From contig JAFGPH010000511.1 of NCBI GenBank assembly GCA_016926135.1, positions 1 to 17,033 of the forward strand: a DNA stretch of 17,033 nt. The letters are read 5' to 3'. Positions within the stretch are counted from its first letter, which is position 1; every line of letters starts with the position of its first letter. Made by a program: the position numbers and the translations under genes. This stretch comes from Deltaproteobacteria bacterium (GTDB taxonomy: Bacteria > Desulfobacterota > DSM-4660 > Desulfatiglandales > HGW-15). Of this stretch, positions 1 through 5,939 are shown piece after piece. The notes beneath the pieces are model-generated. The model saw only the letters and a list, made by a program, of their open reading frames with translations. It did no database searches and was not told the DNA's origin.

Positions 1-97
1 CATCGAGGTAACTTGTTGACATCACAAGATCGACCCATACAGGCCGAACCGATTTTGGACACCACCGGGCAATGGATTTTCGGGCCGCGTCGGCTTC

Positions 98-126
98 TTG
101 ACAAACCAGATGGGTAGTGTGCTAAA
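98..126 (+). promoter_or_regulatory. possible sigma70-type promoter upstream of the YjgR-like gene
   Basis: A perfect TTGACA lies at 98-103, followed after 17 bases by GCTAAA at 121-126, which matches only three of six -10 positions. It would start transcription near 133, downstream of an in-frame ATG at 126 and upstream of the GTG at 243 chosen as start. A second TTGACA at 16-21 has no acceptable -10. Weak call. Confidence 0.25.
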
Positions 127-242
127 TGGCTGTGTCAGGGATCGTGGAGGCGCCCATGGACGTGGTCATTGGCTCTTCCGCTCTGATTGCAGCCATGGTT
201 GATGAGTCACGACGCCTCAGGACGTTAGAAAGGAGGGAGAGG

Positions 243-1733
243 GTGAACCAGATCCTAATAGGCAAGGGCGAGCAGCCTGTTTACCTGCTCGCAAAATACG
301 GCAACCGGCACGGTCTGGTCGCGGGCGCCACCGGTACCGGCAAGACGATCTCTCTCATGGTGCTCGCTGAGGGCTTCTCACGTTTGGGTGTGCCGGTATT
401 CATGGCCGACGTTAAGGGTGATGTTGCCGGCTTGGCGCTGGCCGGTACCACCAACGAGAAGATCCGGCAGCGTGTTGCCCGGATCGGTATGGAAGGCTAC
501 GCCCATGAGGCCAACCCGGTATTGTTCTGGGATTTGTACGGAAAGGCCGGTCATCCGGTACGCACCACTATCAGTGAAATCGGCCCGAGTCTGCTTGGCC
601 GGATCCTCGAAATCAACGATACCCAGGTTGGGGTGCTCGAGATCGCCTTCAAGTTGGCGGACGACCAGGGTCTGCTCTTGCTTGACCTCGACGACCTGCG
701 TGCCCTGCTGGGTTTTGTCGCGGACAATCGCAAGGAGATCTCGAACCAGTACGGTCTGGTGAGCACACCGTCCGTGACAGCCATTCAGCGTGCCCTGCTG
801 TCACTGGAGCGGGAAGGAGGGGAATCCCTGTTCGGTGAACCCGCACTGGAACTCAACGATTTGCTGCGCACCGACCTCAGCGGCCGCGGTATCATCAACA
901 TCCTTGCGGCGGATCAACTCGTCCTGAAGCCGAGATTATACTCGAGTTTTCTGCTGTGGCTGCTGTCGGAGCTGTTCGAGAACCTGCCCGAGGTGGGCGA
1001 CCTTGACAGACCCAAGCTGGTGTTCTTCTTCGATGAGGCCCACCTGCTATTTGACGATGCGCCTCCGATGCTGCGCCAGCGGGTGGAGCAAGTCATACGA
1101 CTCATCCGTTCCAAGGGTGTTGGGGTGTACTTCTGCTCACAATTCCCCGACGACGTGCCGAGCGAGATCCTGGGTCAGCTCGGAAACCGTATCCAGCATG
1201 CACTGCGGGCGTACACGCCGCGGGACCAGAAGGCAGTGAAAACGGCTGCGGAAACCTTCGTTGCAAACCCGAAACTGGATGTCGCCAAGGCCATATCCCA
1301 GCTTGGAGTCGGGGAGGCCCTGGTTTCCACGCTCCAGGAGAAGGGCATTCCGATGCCGGTGGAACGCACCCTGATCTGTCCTCCTCGCTGCCGGATCGGA
1401 TCGTTGACGGTGGAAGATCGTTCGATCGTGCGAGCGCGCAGCGCGATGAGCGGCAAGTACGACTCGCCGGTAAACCGTGAGTCGGCCTACGAGATCCTGA
1501 GCCGGAGGACCTTGGAGAGGGAAGCGGCCGAGTCGGGGGCGAATCGAGGTGAGGCAGAGAAGCCATCCAAACGCGGGGGCGTGGTCGGCGATTGGCTGTG
1601 GGGCACCAAGCGCCGGCAGGGCATGGTGGAAACGATGGCCAAACAGGCCGCTCGTACTGTGGGAAGCCAGATCGGCCGACAGATCCTGCGCGGCGTACTC
1701 GGTGGCATACTGGGCGGATGGGGTCGCCGCTGA
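243..1733 (+). CDS. yjgR: YjgR/HerA-like P-loop ATPase (DUF853 family)
   Basis: The protein is a cytoplasmic HerA/FtsK-class ATPase of the DUF853 (YjgR) family, whose cellular role is poorly defined. Walker A GATGTGKT lies at residues 28-35, preceded by the family's NRHGL. Walker B with acidic DEAH is near residues 261-267, and SKGVGVYFCSQ follows as a sensor-like strand. The C-terminus is basic and Gly-rich (GGILGGWGRR), as in YjgR. The open frame runs upstream to an ATG at 126, and an ATG at 156 has a moderate SD, but GTG 243 has an excellent SD (AAGGAGG at 230-236, 6-base gap) and gives the family-like N-terminus MNQILIGKGEQPVYLL. It also gives 496 residues against about 500 in E. coli. 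The next gene begins 98 bases downstream on the same strand. The family call is confident; the biological role is not. Confidence 0.9.
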   Translation: MNQILIGKGEQPVYLLAKYGNRHGLVAGATGTGKTISLMVLAEGFSRLGVPVFMADVKGDVAGLALAGTTNEKIRQRVARIGMEGYAHEANPVLFWDLYGKAGHPVRTTISEIGPSLLGRILEINDTQVGVLEIAFKLADDQGLLLLDLDDLRALLGFVADNRKEISNQYGLVSTPSVTAIQRALLSLEREGGESLFGEPALELNDLLRTDLSGRGIINILAADQLVLKPRLYSSFLLWLLSELFENLPEVGDLDRPKLVFFFDEAHLLFDDAPPMLRQRVEQVIRLIRSKGVGVYFCSQFPDDVPSEILGQLGNRIQHALRAYTPRDQKAVKTAAETFVANPKLDVAKAISQLGVGEALVSTLQEKGIPMPVERTLICPPRCRIGSLTVEDRSIVRARSAMSGKYDSPVNRESAYEILSRRTLEREAAESGANRGEAEKPSKRGGVVGDWLWGTKRRQGMVETMAKQAARTVGSQIGRQILRGVLGGILGGWGRR

Positions 1734-1740
1734 GGCGATT

Positions 1741-1759
1741 CCCTGGGGTTCCACCAGGG
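1741..1759 (+). other. intergenic hairpin after the YjgR-like gene
   Basis: CCCTGG at 1741-1746 and CCAGGG at 1754-1759 form a perfect 6-bp stem with a 7-base loop, just after the TGA at 1731-1733. No T-run follows, so it is not called a terminator. It could stabilise a transcript end or an mRNA shared with the next gene. Confidence 0.35.
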
Positions 1760-1831
1760 GAGGAGCGGCGAACCGAGCTGCACTCCTGCGGGATGGGGCG
1801 GCACGTGGGGCGAATGCAGGGGAGGCTAGAA

Positions 1832-3025
1832 TTGACAGGAAAGACCTATATCGATGCGTTCGATCCTGAGGGAAAGGGCCGAGACGTTTGCGAGAAGTGC
1901 GGCCTGTGTTTGCAGCAATGTCCTGTCATGAAAATGGGAAAGGCGGAATCCCGTGCAGAAATGGGTCGGCTGCTGAAGGGGCAAGAAACCGAACGGGTGC
2001 TGAAGGAGTGTACATTCTGCTTCAGCTGCAACCATTACTGCCCCCAAGGGCTGCGGCCTTATGCCCTTATCATGGAACGTGCGGCGGAGGAGAACAGCAG
2101 GACGGGAAAGGGTCTCCCGCCGTATATGGACTACCTGCTGACGGGAAAGACCGATTCCTGCCTTTTCTGGGATGTGTATGCCGCAGAGACGGCAGAGGAG
2201 AAGGCGATTCTGGACAGATGGGAGATGGTTCCCCCCAAAAGCCCCGAAGTGCTGTTCATCGGTTGCGTAGGGAGAGAGATTCCTTACGGTACCGAGTATT
2301 CACGTGTGTTCGAGAAGCTGCCCAAATACTCTCCACGGAATGCATGCTGCGGGGAACTGGCGTATCGGTATGGGGACTACCAGGCATTCGCCGAAACCGT
2401 GGAACGCACGCGGGAAAGGCTCGAACGCCTCGATGCGGAACGTTTGGTCTGTTATTGCGGCTCCTGCGCAAATTTTCTGGGAAATATATGGCCGAATTAC
2501 CATGGCGTCAAACTGCCCTTTGAGATCGTTTCGGTATGGGAGTGGCTCTGGGAAAGGTACCGGAACGGCGAAATCAGGGTTGAACGCCCGATCGTCCGGA
2601 GGGTGGGTCTCACGGACTCCTGTTACGCCAGTGAACTGGGAGAGGGGTTTCTGGATGCGGTCAGGGGCCTGCATGGGGCTGTGGGAATGGAGGTCGTGGA
2701 ACTCGAGAATAGTCGCTTCGATAACCTGACCTGCGGGACGGTGTCCATTCTCCGCAACCATTACGACCTGAGAGAAGGCGCCAAAGAGGTGCAGAAAAAG
2801 ATGGAGCAGGTCCTCAACGCGGGGGTCGGTGATCTCAGTTGTTACTGCCCCGGATGCTATATGCAACTCCGCGGCGCGGCCAAGAGGTGCGATGTACAAA
2901 CCCATTATGCCCTGGAGGAGATTCTCTGGGCCTTTGGAGATGAATATCCGGTCCCGTTGGAGGAGAGGGCTGCAAAACAGACCGAACTTTTCATGGCTAA
3001 AGTGAAGGCTTCATTCACGGCTTAG
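1832..3025 (+). CDS. HdrD/GlpC-like (Fe-S)-binding protein with two CCG domains
   Basis: This is a heterodisulfide-reductase-D/GlpC-type electron-transfer or catalytic subunit, 397 residues. Two ferredoxin-like [4Fe-4S] motifs lie near the N-terminus: C20-x2-C23-x2-C26-x3-C30-P and C60-x2-C63-x2-C66-x3-C70-P. Two cysteine-rich CCG-type domains follow. The first has C145, C172-C173-G and C207-x-C209-x2-C212. The second has C264, a single C301 where CC is usual, and C337-x-C339-x2-C342. Such domains can bind a noncubane [4Fe-4S] cluster at a disulfide or thiol active site. No membrane segment is seen. The TTG at 1832 is chosen because AGGGGAGG (1818-1825) sits 6 bases upstream; ATGs at 1793 and 1814 lack a comparable SD. 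Its partner (ferredoxin, flavoprotein or dehydrogenase) is not in the window. Confidence 0.85.
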   Translation: MTGKTYIDAFDPEGKGRDVCEKCGLCLQQCPVMKMGKAESRAEMGRLLKGQETERVLKECTFCFSCNHYCPQGLRPYALIMERAAEENSRTGKGLPPYMDYLLTGKTDSCLFWDVYAAETAEEKAILDRWEMVPPKSPEVLFIGCVGREIPYGTEYSRVFEKLPKYSPRNACCGELAYRYGDYQAFAETVERTRERLERLDAERLVCYCGSCANFLGNIWPNYHGVKLPFEIVSVWEWLWERYRNGEIRVERPIVRRVGLTDSCYASELGEGFLDAVRGLHGAVGMEVVELENSRFDNLTCGTVSILRNHYDLREGAKEVQKKMEQVLNAGVGDLSCYCPGCYMQLRGAAKRCDVQTHYALEEILWAFGDEYPVPLEERAAKQTELFMAKVKASFTA

Positions 3026-3042
3026 GGGAAGAGGGTTTATGG

Positions 3043-3075
3043 GGAGGCGATCCTTTTACGAGATGGGGATCCTCC
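3043..3075 (+). other. intergenic inverted repeat upstream of the SH3-like gene
   Basis: GGAGG-cg-ATCC (3043-3053) can pair with GGATCCTCC (3067-3075) around a 13-base loop. This gives nine pairs with a 2-base bulge. It lies 18 bases after the TAG of the HdrD-like gene and 65 bases before the next start. There is no T-run on either side, so its role as terminator or operator is unresolved. Confidence 0.35.
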
Positions 3076-3139
3076 GTTGCGTCCGGATACTTGCAGGATC
3101 GGCGAACATCCTTCTGGAAAAGGGATGAGGGGGCAAACT

Positions 3140-3457
3140 GTGAAAGTCAAGACATGCGTGATTTCTATTGCTGTAATCGCCATGATCGGTCTTCTTCCGG
3201 GTTCGGCACTCTGCGCAGAATTGAGCGGCTGGATAAAGGGCGACCAATGCCAGGTCGTGGAAGAACCCGATAACCAGGCCAGGGTTGTGGGTAGGATCCT
3301 GAAGAAAGCCGCCGCCACGGTGGAAGACACAGGCGACGGCTGGCTACGGATCATCTTTGCTCCGGTGAGAGCCCTGCAGGGCAAGGAGTATATCGACGGC
3401 AGGGGATACTACATCCGTAAGGCCGACTGGACAGCCGTTGATCCCTGCAAGTGGTAG
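3140..3457 (+). CDS. small secreted SH3-like domain protein
   Basis: This is a 105-residue exported protein. Residues 1-26 look like a Sec signal peptide: MKVK, a hydrophobic core, then LPGSALCA with likely cleavage before ELSG. The mature part reads like a bacterial SH3-type fold: WIKGDQCQVVEEPDNQARVV, then VEDTGDGWLRI and GRGYYIRKADW. Such domains often bind cell wall or other periplasmic partners. C37 and C103 could form a disulfide. GTG 3140 is preferred because AGGGGG (3128-3133) lies 6 bases upstream and the signal peptide then starts at once; ATG 3125 and TTG 3077 would add non-signal residues. The DUF3124 gene follows after 49 bases, suggesting one transcript. Exact family not recognised. 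Confidence 0.7.
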   Translation: MKVKTCVISIAVIAMIGLLPGSALCAELSGWIKGDQCQVVEEPDNQARVVGRILKKAAATVEDTGDGWLRIIFAPVRALQGKEYIDGRGYYIRKADWTAVDPCKW

Positions 3458-3506
3458 GGGCAATGCCCTGAACGGCCATCACCTGAGAGGACGGGAGGTC
3501 GGTTCC

Positions 3507-4004
3507 ATGGTTCCGATGACTGGAGCGGTTTGGAGGTTGATGATAGGGGTCTTTTCTTTCTGGGCACTGATGTCAGGGGTGGACCTCGAGGCCGGATGTG
3601 AGACGAGTCTTTCCAAGGGTGAAAGCGTATACGTGCCGATCTATTCGAACGTTTTTTCAGGACCCAAGGCCTCGCCCTTTGAACTCGCCGTCATGCTCAG
3701 CATCCGTAACATGGATCCCAAGCACAGCATCAGCGTACTCAAGGCCGAGTACCATGACTCCAGCGGAAAGAACCTGGAAAGCTACGTCCAGAAACCCACG
3801 GAAGTCAAACCGATGGCGTCCATCTACTTCTACATCAAAGAGTACGACAAGAGGGGGGGGCCGGGGGCCAGCTTTCTTGTGAAGTGGAGTTCCAGGCACA
3901 AGGTCAACATGCCGATCATCGAAGGTATCATGCTGGGTCTGTCCTCCGGCCAGGGAGTCTCATTCGTTTGCCCGGGGCGCATCATCACCGAACACAGGGA
4001 GTAG
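3507..4004 (+). CDS. secreted DUF3124 family protein
   Basis: The 165-residue product matches from memory the DUF3124 pattern: GESVYVPIYSNV, AVMLSIRNMDPKHSISV, a YHDSSGK turn, SFLVKWSS and MPIIEGIMLG. The family is uncharacterised and usually exported, with a beta-sandwich-like pattern. Residues 1-30 have a hydrophobic stretch (LMIGVFSFWALMSGV) ending at LEAGC, consistent with a signal peptide. The cysteine at 31 follows LEAG, which is not a clean lipobox, so lipoprotein status is uncertain. ATG 3507 has SD GGGAGG (3493-3498) at 8 bases; an upstream TTG at 3438 overlaps the previous gene and is rejected. Eight consecutive G at 3853-3860 lie inside the gene without breaking the frame. Confidence 0.8.
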   Translation: MVPMTGAVWRLMIGVFSFWALMSGVDLEAGCETSLSKGESVYVPIYSNVFSGPKASPFELAVMLSIRNMDPKHSISVLKAEYHDSSGKNLESYVQKPTEVKPMASIYFYIKEYDKRGGPGASFLVKWSSRHKVNMPIIEGIMLGLSSGQGVSFVCPGRIITEHRE

Positions 4005-4052
4005 GTTCAGGGGCTCAAGGCGCACGGGACAACGACCTGATGTGATGTCTCT

Positions 4053-4928
4053 TCAGCCGAAGGTAAAACGGTTGATCTCCCCTGCCTGCAGGTCCACGTG
4101 GAGCATGGCATTCCTGAGATTCGTTCTCCACCCCAGTACGAGTTTGATGACCTCCATGGCCTGGAGGGTCGCGATCATGGATGGCATGAGGGCCGGAACG
4201 CCCAGCAAGGCCTCGGGGCTGGCCGGGTCTTTCGCAGTTGCAGGGGCTTCTCCATAGAGGGTCTTGAGCCCGTGGTCCTCCGGAAAAACGGTCATGACCT
4301 GGCCGTCAAAGCCGGCCAGCGCCCCATGGACAAGCGGCAGTCCCATCGCCTTGGCCCCCTTTTCCAGGAGCAAGCGATCCGGTATGTTGTCCAGGGCATC
4401 CACCACCACATTGGATCCGGCCAGGATTTGCCTCACATTGAATTCATCGATCCTCACCGGGTGGGAGGTGAACATCACTCCCGGGTTGACGGCGCGGACC
4501 TGTCTCATGGCCTCATCGGCCTTGGATCTGCCCAGGTTGTCTGCGGTGCACAGGACCTGCCGGTTCAGGTTGGTTTCGTCGAAGACATCCCCATCCGCCA
4601 CCACGAGATGGCCGATCCCCAGCCTGGCCAACAACAGGATCACGTGTCCCCCGAGACCTCCGGCACCTACCACGACCACCCGGCTGACGGCCAGCCTCAA
4701 CTGCTCATCCAGGGAAAGGGAGTCCCTGTTCCGGAGATAGCGGCAAGGGCAGATTCCCAGCTCAAGGGATGCCCTGTACACCGAAGGCAGGTCAGAACCG
4801 TGTTTTTCCGCGACGGCCAGGGCATCCTCGTCCAAGAGAATCTGCACCGGCCGATCAGCAGGATCCGTAACCTGCTTCGCCCTCGCTTGTATGGCATCCC
4901 GGATGCTTTCTTCCCTCTGATCGGACAT
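4053..4928 (-). CDS. ThiF/MoeB/HesA-family E1-like adenylyltransferase, AOR-linked
   Basis: The protein should bind ATP and adenylate the C-terminus of a small sulfur carrier, most likely the MoaD-like protein encoded divergently. It has 291 residues. An 80-residue N-terminal extension holds GICPCRYLRN. The E1 core has the nucleotide loop GAGGLGG (88-94), acidic D112/D114, ETNLNRQ (118-124), K136 and the VDALDN strand (177-182). LQAMEVIKLVLG (255-266) is the conserved E1 C-terminal helix. Odd points: none of the four zinc cysteines (two CxxC) of MoeB/ThiF is present, and no cysteine lies where many E1s carry the catalytic one. The only cysteines are C60, C62 and C127. The ATG at 4928 is set by AGGAGG 7 bases upstream. 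The family is sure; the partner is inferred from the neighbours. Confidence 0.85.
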   Translation of the reverse strand: MSDQREESIRDAIQARAKQVTDPADRPVQILLDEDALAVAEKHGSDLPSVYRASLELGICPCRYLRNRDSLSLDEQLRLAVSRVVVVGAGGLGGHVILLLARLGIGHLVVADGDVFDETNLNRQVLCTADNLGRSKADEAMRQVRAVNPGVMFTSHPVRIDEFNVRQILAGSNVVVDALDNIPDRLLLEKGAKAMGLPLVHGALAGFDGQVMTVFPEDHGLKTLYGEAPATAKDPASPEALLGVPALMPSMIATLQAMEVIKLVLGWRTNLRNAMLHVDLQAGEINRFTFG

Positions 4929-4941
4929 GCTATGCCTCCTG

Positions 4942-4970
4942 TTGACAGCCTTTTGTACCCGTTTCATAAT
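4942..4970 (+). promoter_or_regulatory. sigma70-type promoter for the MoaD-like gene
   Basis: A perfect -35 TTGACA (4942-4947) is followed, after an ideal 17-base spacer, by CATAAT (4965-4970), five of six matches to the -10. Transcription would begin near 4977, giving a leader of about 54 bases before the ATG at 5031. The element overlaps the leader of the divergent thiF-like gene. Confidence 0.65.
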
Positions 4971-4992
4971 GCAAAGGAAAACCGGAGTGCAA
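4963..4992 (-). promoter_or_regulatory. possible promoter for the ThiF-like gene
   Basis: On the minus strand TTGCAC (4992-4987) and TATGAA (4968-4963) are separated by 18 bases, with three and four matches to consensus. It overlaps the opposing moaD promoter, so the two may interfere. Weak match. Confidence 0.3.
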
Positions 4993-5030
4993 GTTCTTAA
5001 TGATAAGGGAGGAACACTCCATGGAGGGTC

Positions 5031-5273
5031 ATGAGAATAGAGTTGAGATTATACGCGTCCCTCAGCCGCTACATGCCTGTTCAAGGTTCTGGCGGACAAC
5101 CCGAGATGGCTGAGGTGGCCGAAGGCACCACAATCCGGGAACTCCTGGAGGGCCTGGGTGTCCCCCTGGGGGCCATCAAGGTGATCTTCCTGAACGGCAT
5201 TCATGCAAAGGGAGAGGCGGTGCTGAAGGAAGGTGACAGGGTAGGGGTGTTCCCACCCGTGGCAGGCGGCTAA
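5031..5273 (+). CDS. moaD: MoaD/ThiS-family sulfur carrier protein
   Basis: This 80-residue beta-grasp protein begins with the strand RIELRLYASLSRYM and has the TIRELLEGLGVP helix. It continues with VIFLNG and GDRVGVFPPVAGG, ending in the diagnostic Gly-Gly. MoaD family proteins are adenylated at this GG by an E1-like enzyme and then thiocarboxylated, supplying sulfur for the pterin dithiolene of Mo/W enzymes. The E1 candidate lies divergently and AOR is close by, so a tungsten-cofactor role is likely. Its stop codon overlaps the stop of the convergent gene (shared bases 5270-5273). Translation start is odd: GGAGGG (5023-5028) is only 2 bases from ATG 5031. A better SD (AAGGGAGG, 5005-5012) fits an out-of-frame ATG at 5021. 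No other in-frame start fits the fold. Confidence 0.88.
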   Translation: MRIELRLYASLSRYMPVQGSGGQPEMAEVAEGTTIRELLEGLGVPLGAIKVIFLNGIHAKGEAVLKEGDRVGVFPPVAGG

Positions 5274-5875
5274 TCCCTCTGCCTGACCTGGAGGAACACC
5301 GGCATTTCTCCCCATTTCATTTTGAGGAGGTCGTGGGGTTTCAGATCCTTGTCGTCGACCGTGGCCTTTACACATCCCGTCCAGAACTGAGAGGGGCGTT
5401 TCCCGAGAAAGTCGAGGAGATCCACCCCTGGAACCCAGACGCCCTTGTCGAGGAGAATCGGACCCACCTCTTTGACCAGGAGATTGAACAGCTTCACGGA
5501 AACGATCCCCTCCTCACGCGCCGAGACGCTGGCTTCCTCCCGGTAGGAAATCTCACCGCGCATGGCCGCGTAGTAACTGCCCCTCCTCAGGGTGGCACCC
5601 AGGAGACCGGGCATGGCAGCGGAAAGGGCCACGGTAGATCCGTCTTCCACAAAGGCCGCATCCAGGTCGTCCACGGCCCTGCCGTTCAGAAAGAGGGTCT
5701 GGATTCTGGTTTCCAGGTAGACGGGGCTCAACCCCAGTTCCTGACAGATGAATTCCCGGAGGGAAATTCCTGTCCTGGTGCTCACCCCCACCCCCTGCTG
5801 GAGGAGGGGTGTGAAGCCGGGAAGCAGGGCGGCTTCGACCGTCATGTGGAGCCTGGGTCCATTCATTCTTTTCAT
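5270..5875 (-). CDS. MoaD-like beta-grasp protein with C-terminal extension, AOR-linked
   Basis: No named family was recognised. Residues 11-93 parallel the neighbouring MoaD by eye. TVEAALLPGFTPLL aligns with its first strand, ISLREFICQELGL with its TIRELLEGLGV helix, TLFLNG with VIFLNG, and FVEDGSTVALSAAMPGLLG with its last strand and GG end. Here the chain does not stop: about 105 further residues follow (GSYYAAMRGEISY ... KMKWGEMPVFLQV), with no obvious catalytic motif. So a direct sulfur-carrier role at a free C-terminus is unlikely unless it is processed. The gene follows AOR on the same strand, with a terminator-like hairpin between. The ATG at 5875 is chosen; TTG 5884 and ATG 5866 are alternatives and none has a strong SD. 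The gene is confident; its function is not known. Confidence 0.75.
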   Translation of the reverse strand: MKRMNGPRLHMTVEAALLPGFTPLLQQGVGVSTRTGISLREFICQELGLSPVYLETRIQTLFLNGRAVDDLDAAFVEDGSTVALSAAMPGLLGATLRRGSYYAAMRGEISYREEASVSAREEGIVSVKLFNLLVKEVGPILLDKGVWVPGVDLLDFLGKRPSQFWTGCVKATVDDKDLKPHDLLKMKWGEMPVFLQVRQRD

Positions 5876-5882
5876 GGTCTTC

Positions 5883-5918
5883 AAAAGCGCGAGGAGACCC
5901 TTTGAGATCTCCCCGCGC
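5883..5918 (-). terminator. rho-independent terminator-like hairpin after AOR
   Basis: On the minus strand GCGCGGGGAGA (5918-5908), a 10-base loop and TCTCCTCGCGC (5897-5887) form an 11-bp stem with one mismatch, followed by TTTT at 5886-5883. It lies 21 bases past the AOR stop and its T-run reaches the start region of the next gene. It probably gives partial termination, or folds over that gene's ribosome site. Confidence 0.65.
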
Positions 5919-5939
5919 GCCGTTAGAGTATTTTTGGCT

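Noticed and set aside
1592..1831. Upstream extension of the HdrD-like gene overlapping the YjgR-like gene
   Set aside because: The extra residues are Arg/Gly/Pro-rich with no homology by eye, and the strong SD points to TTG 1832.
3853..3860. Run of eight G in the DUF3124 gene as a phase-variation site
   Set aside because: The gene is intact, and comparable G runs occur elsewhere in this GC-rich window (for example 11448-11455); there is no sign of switching.
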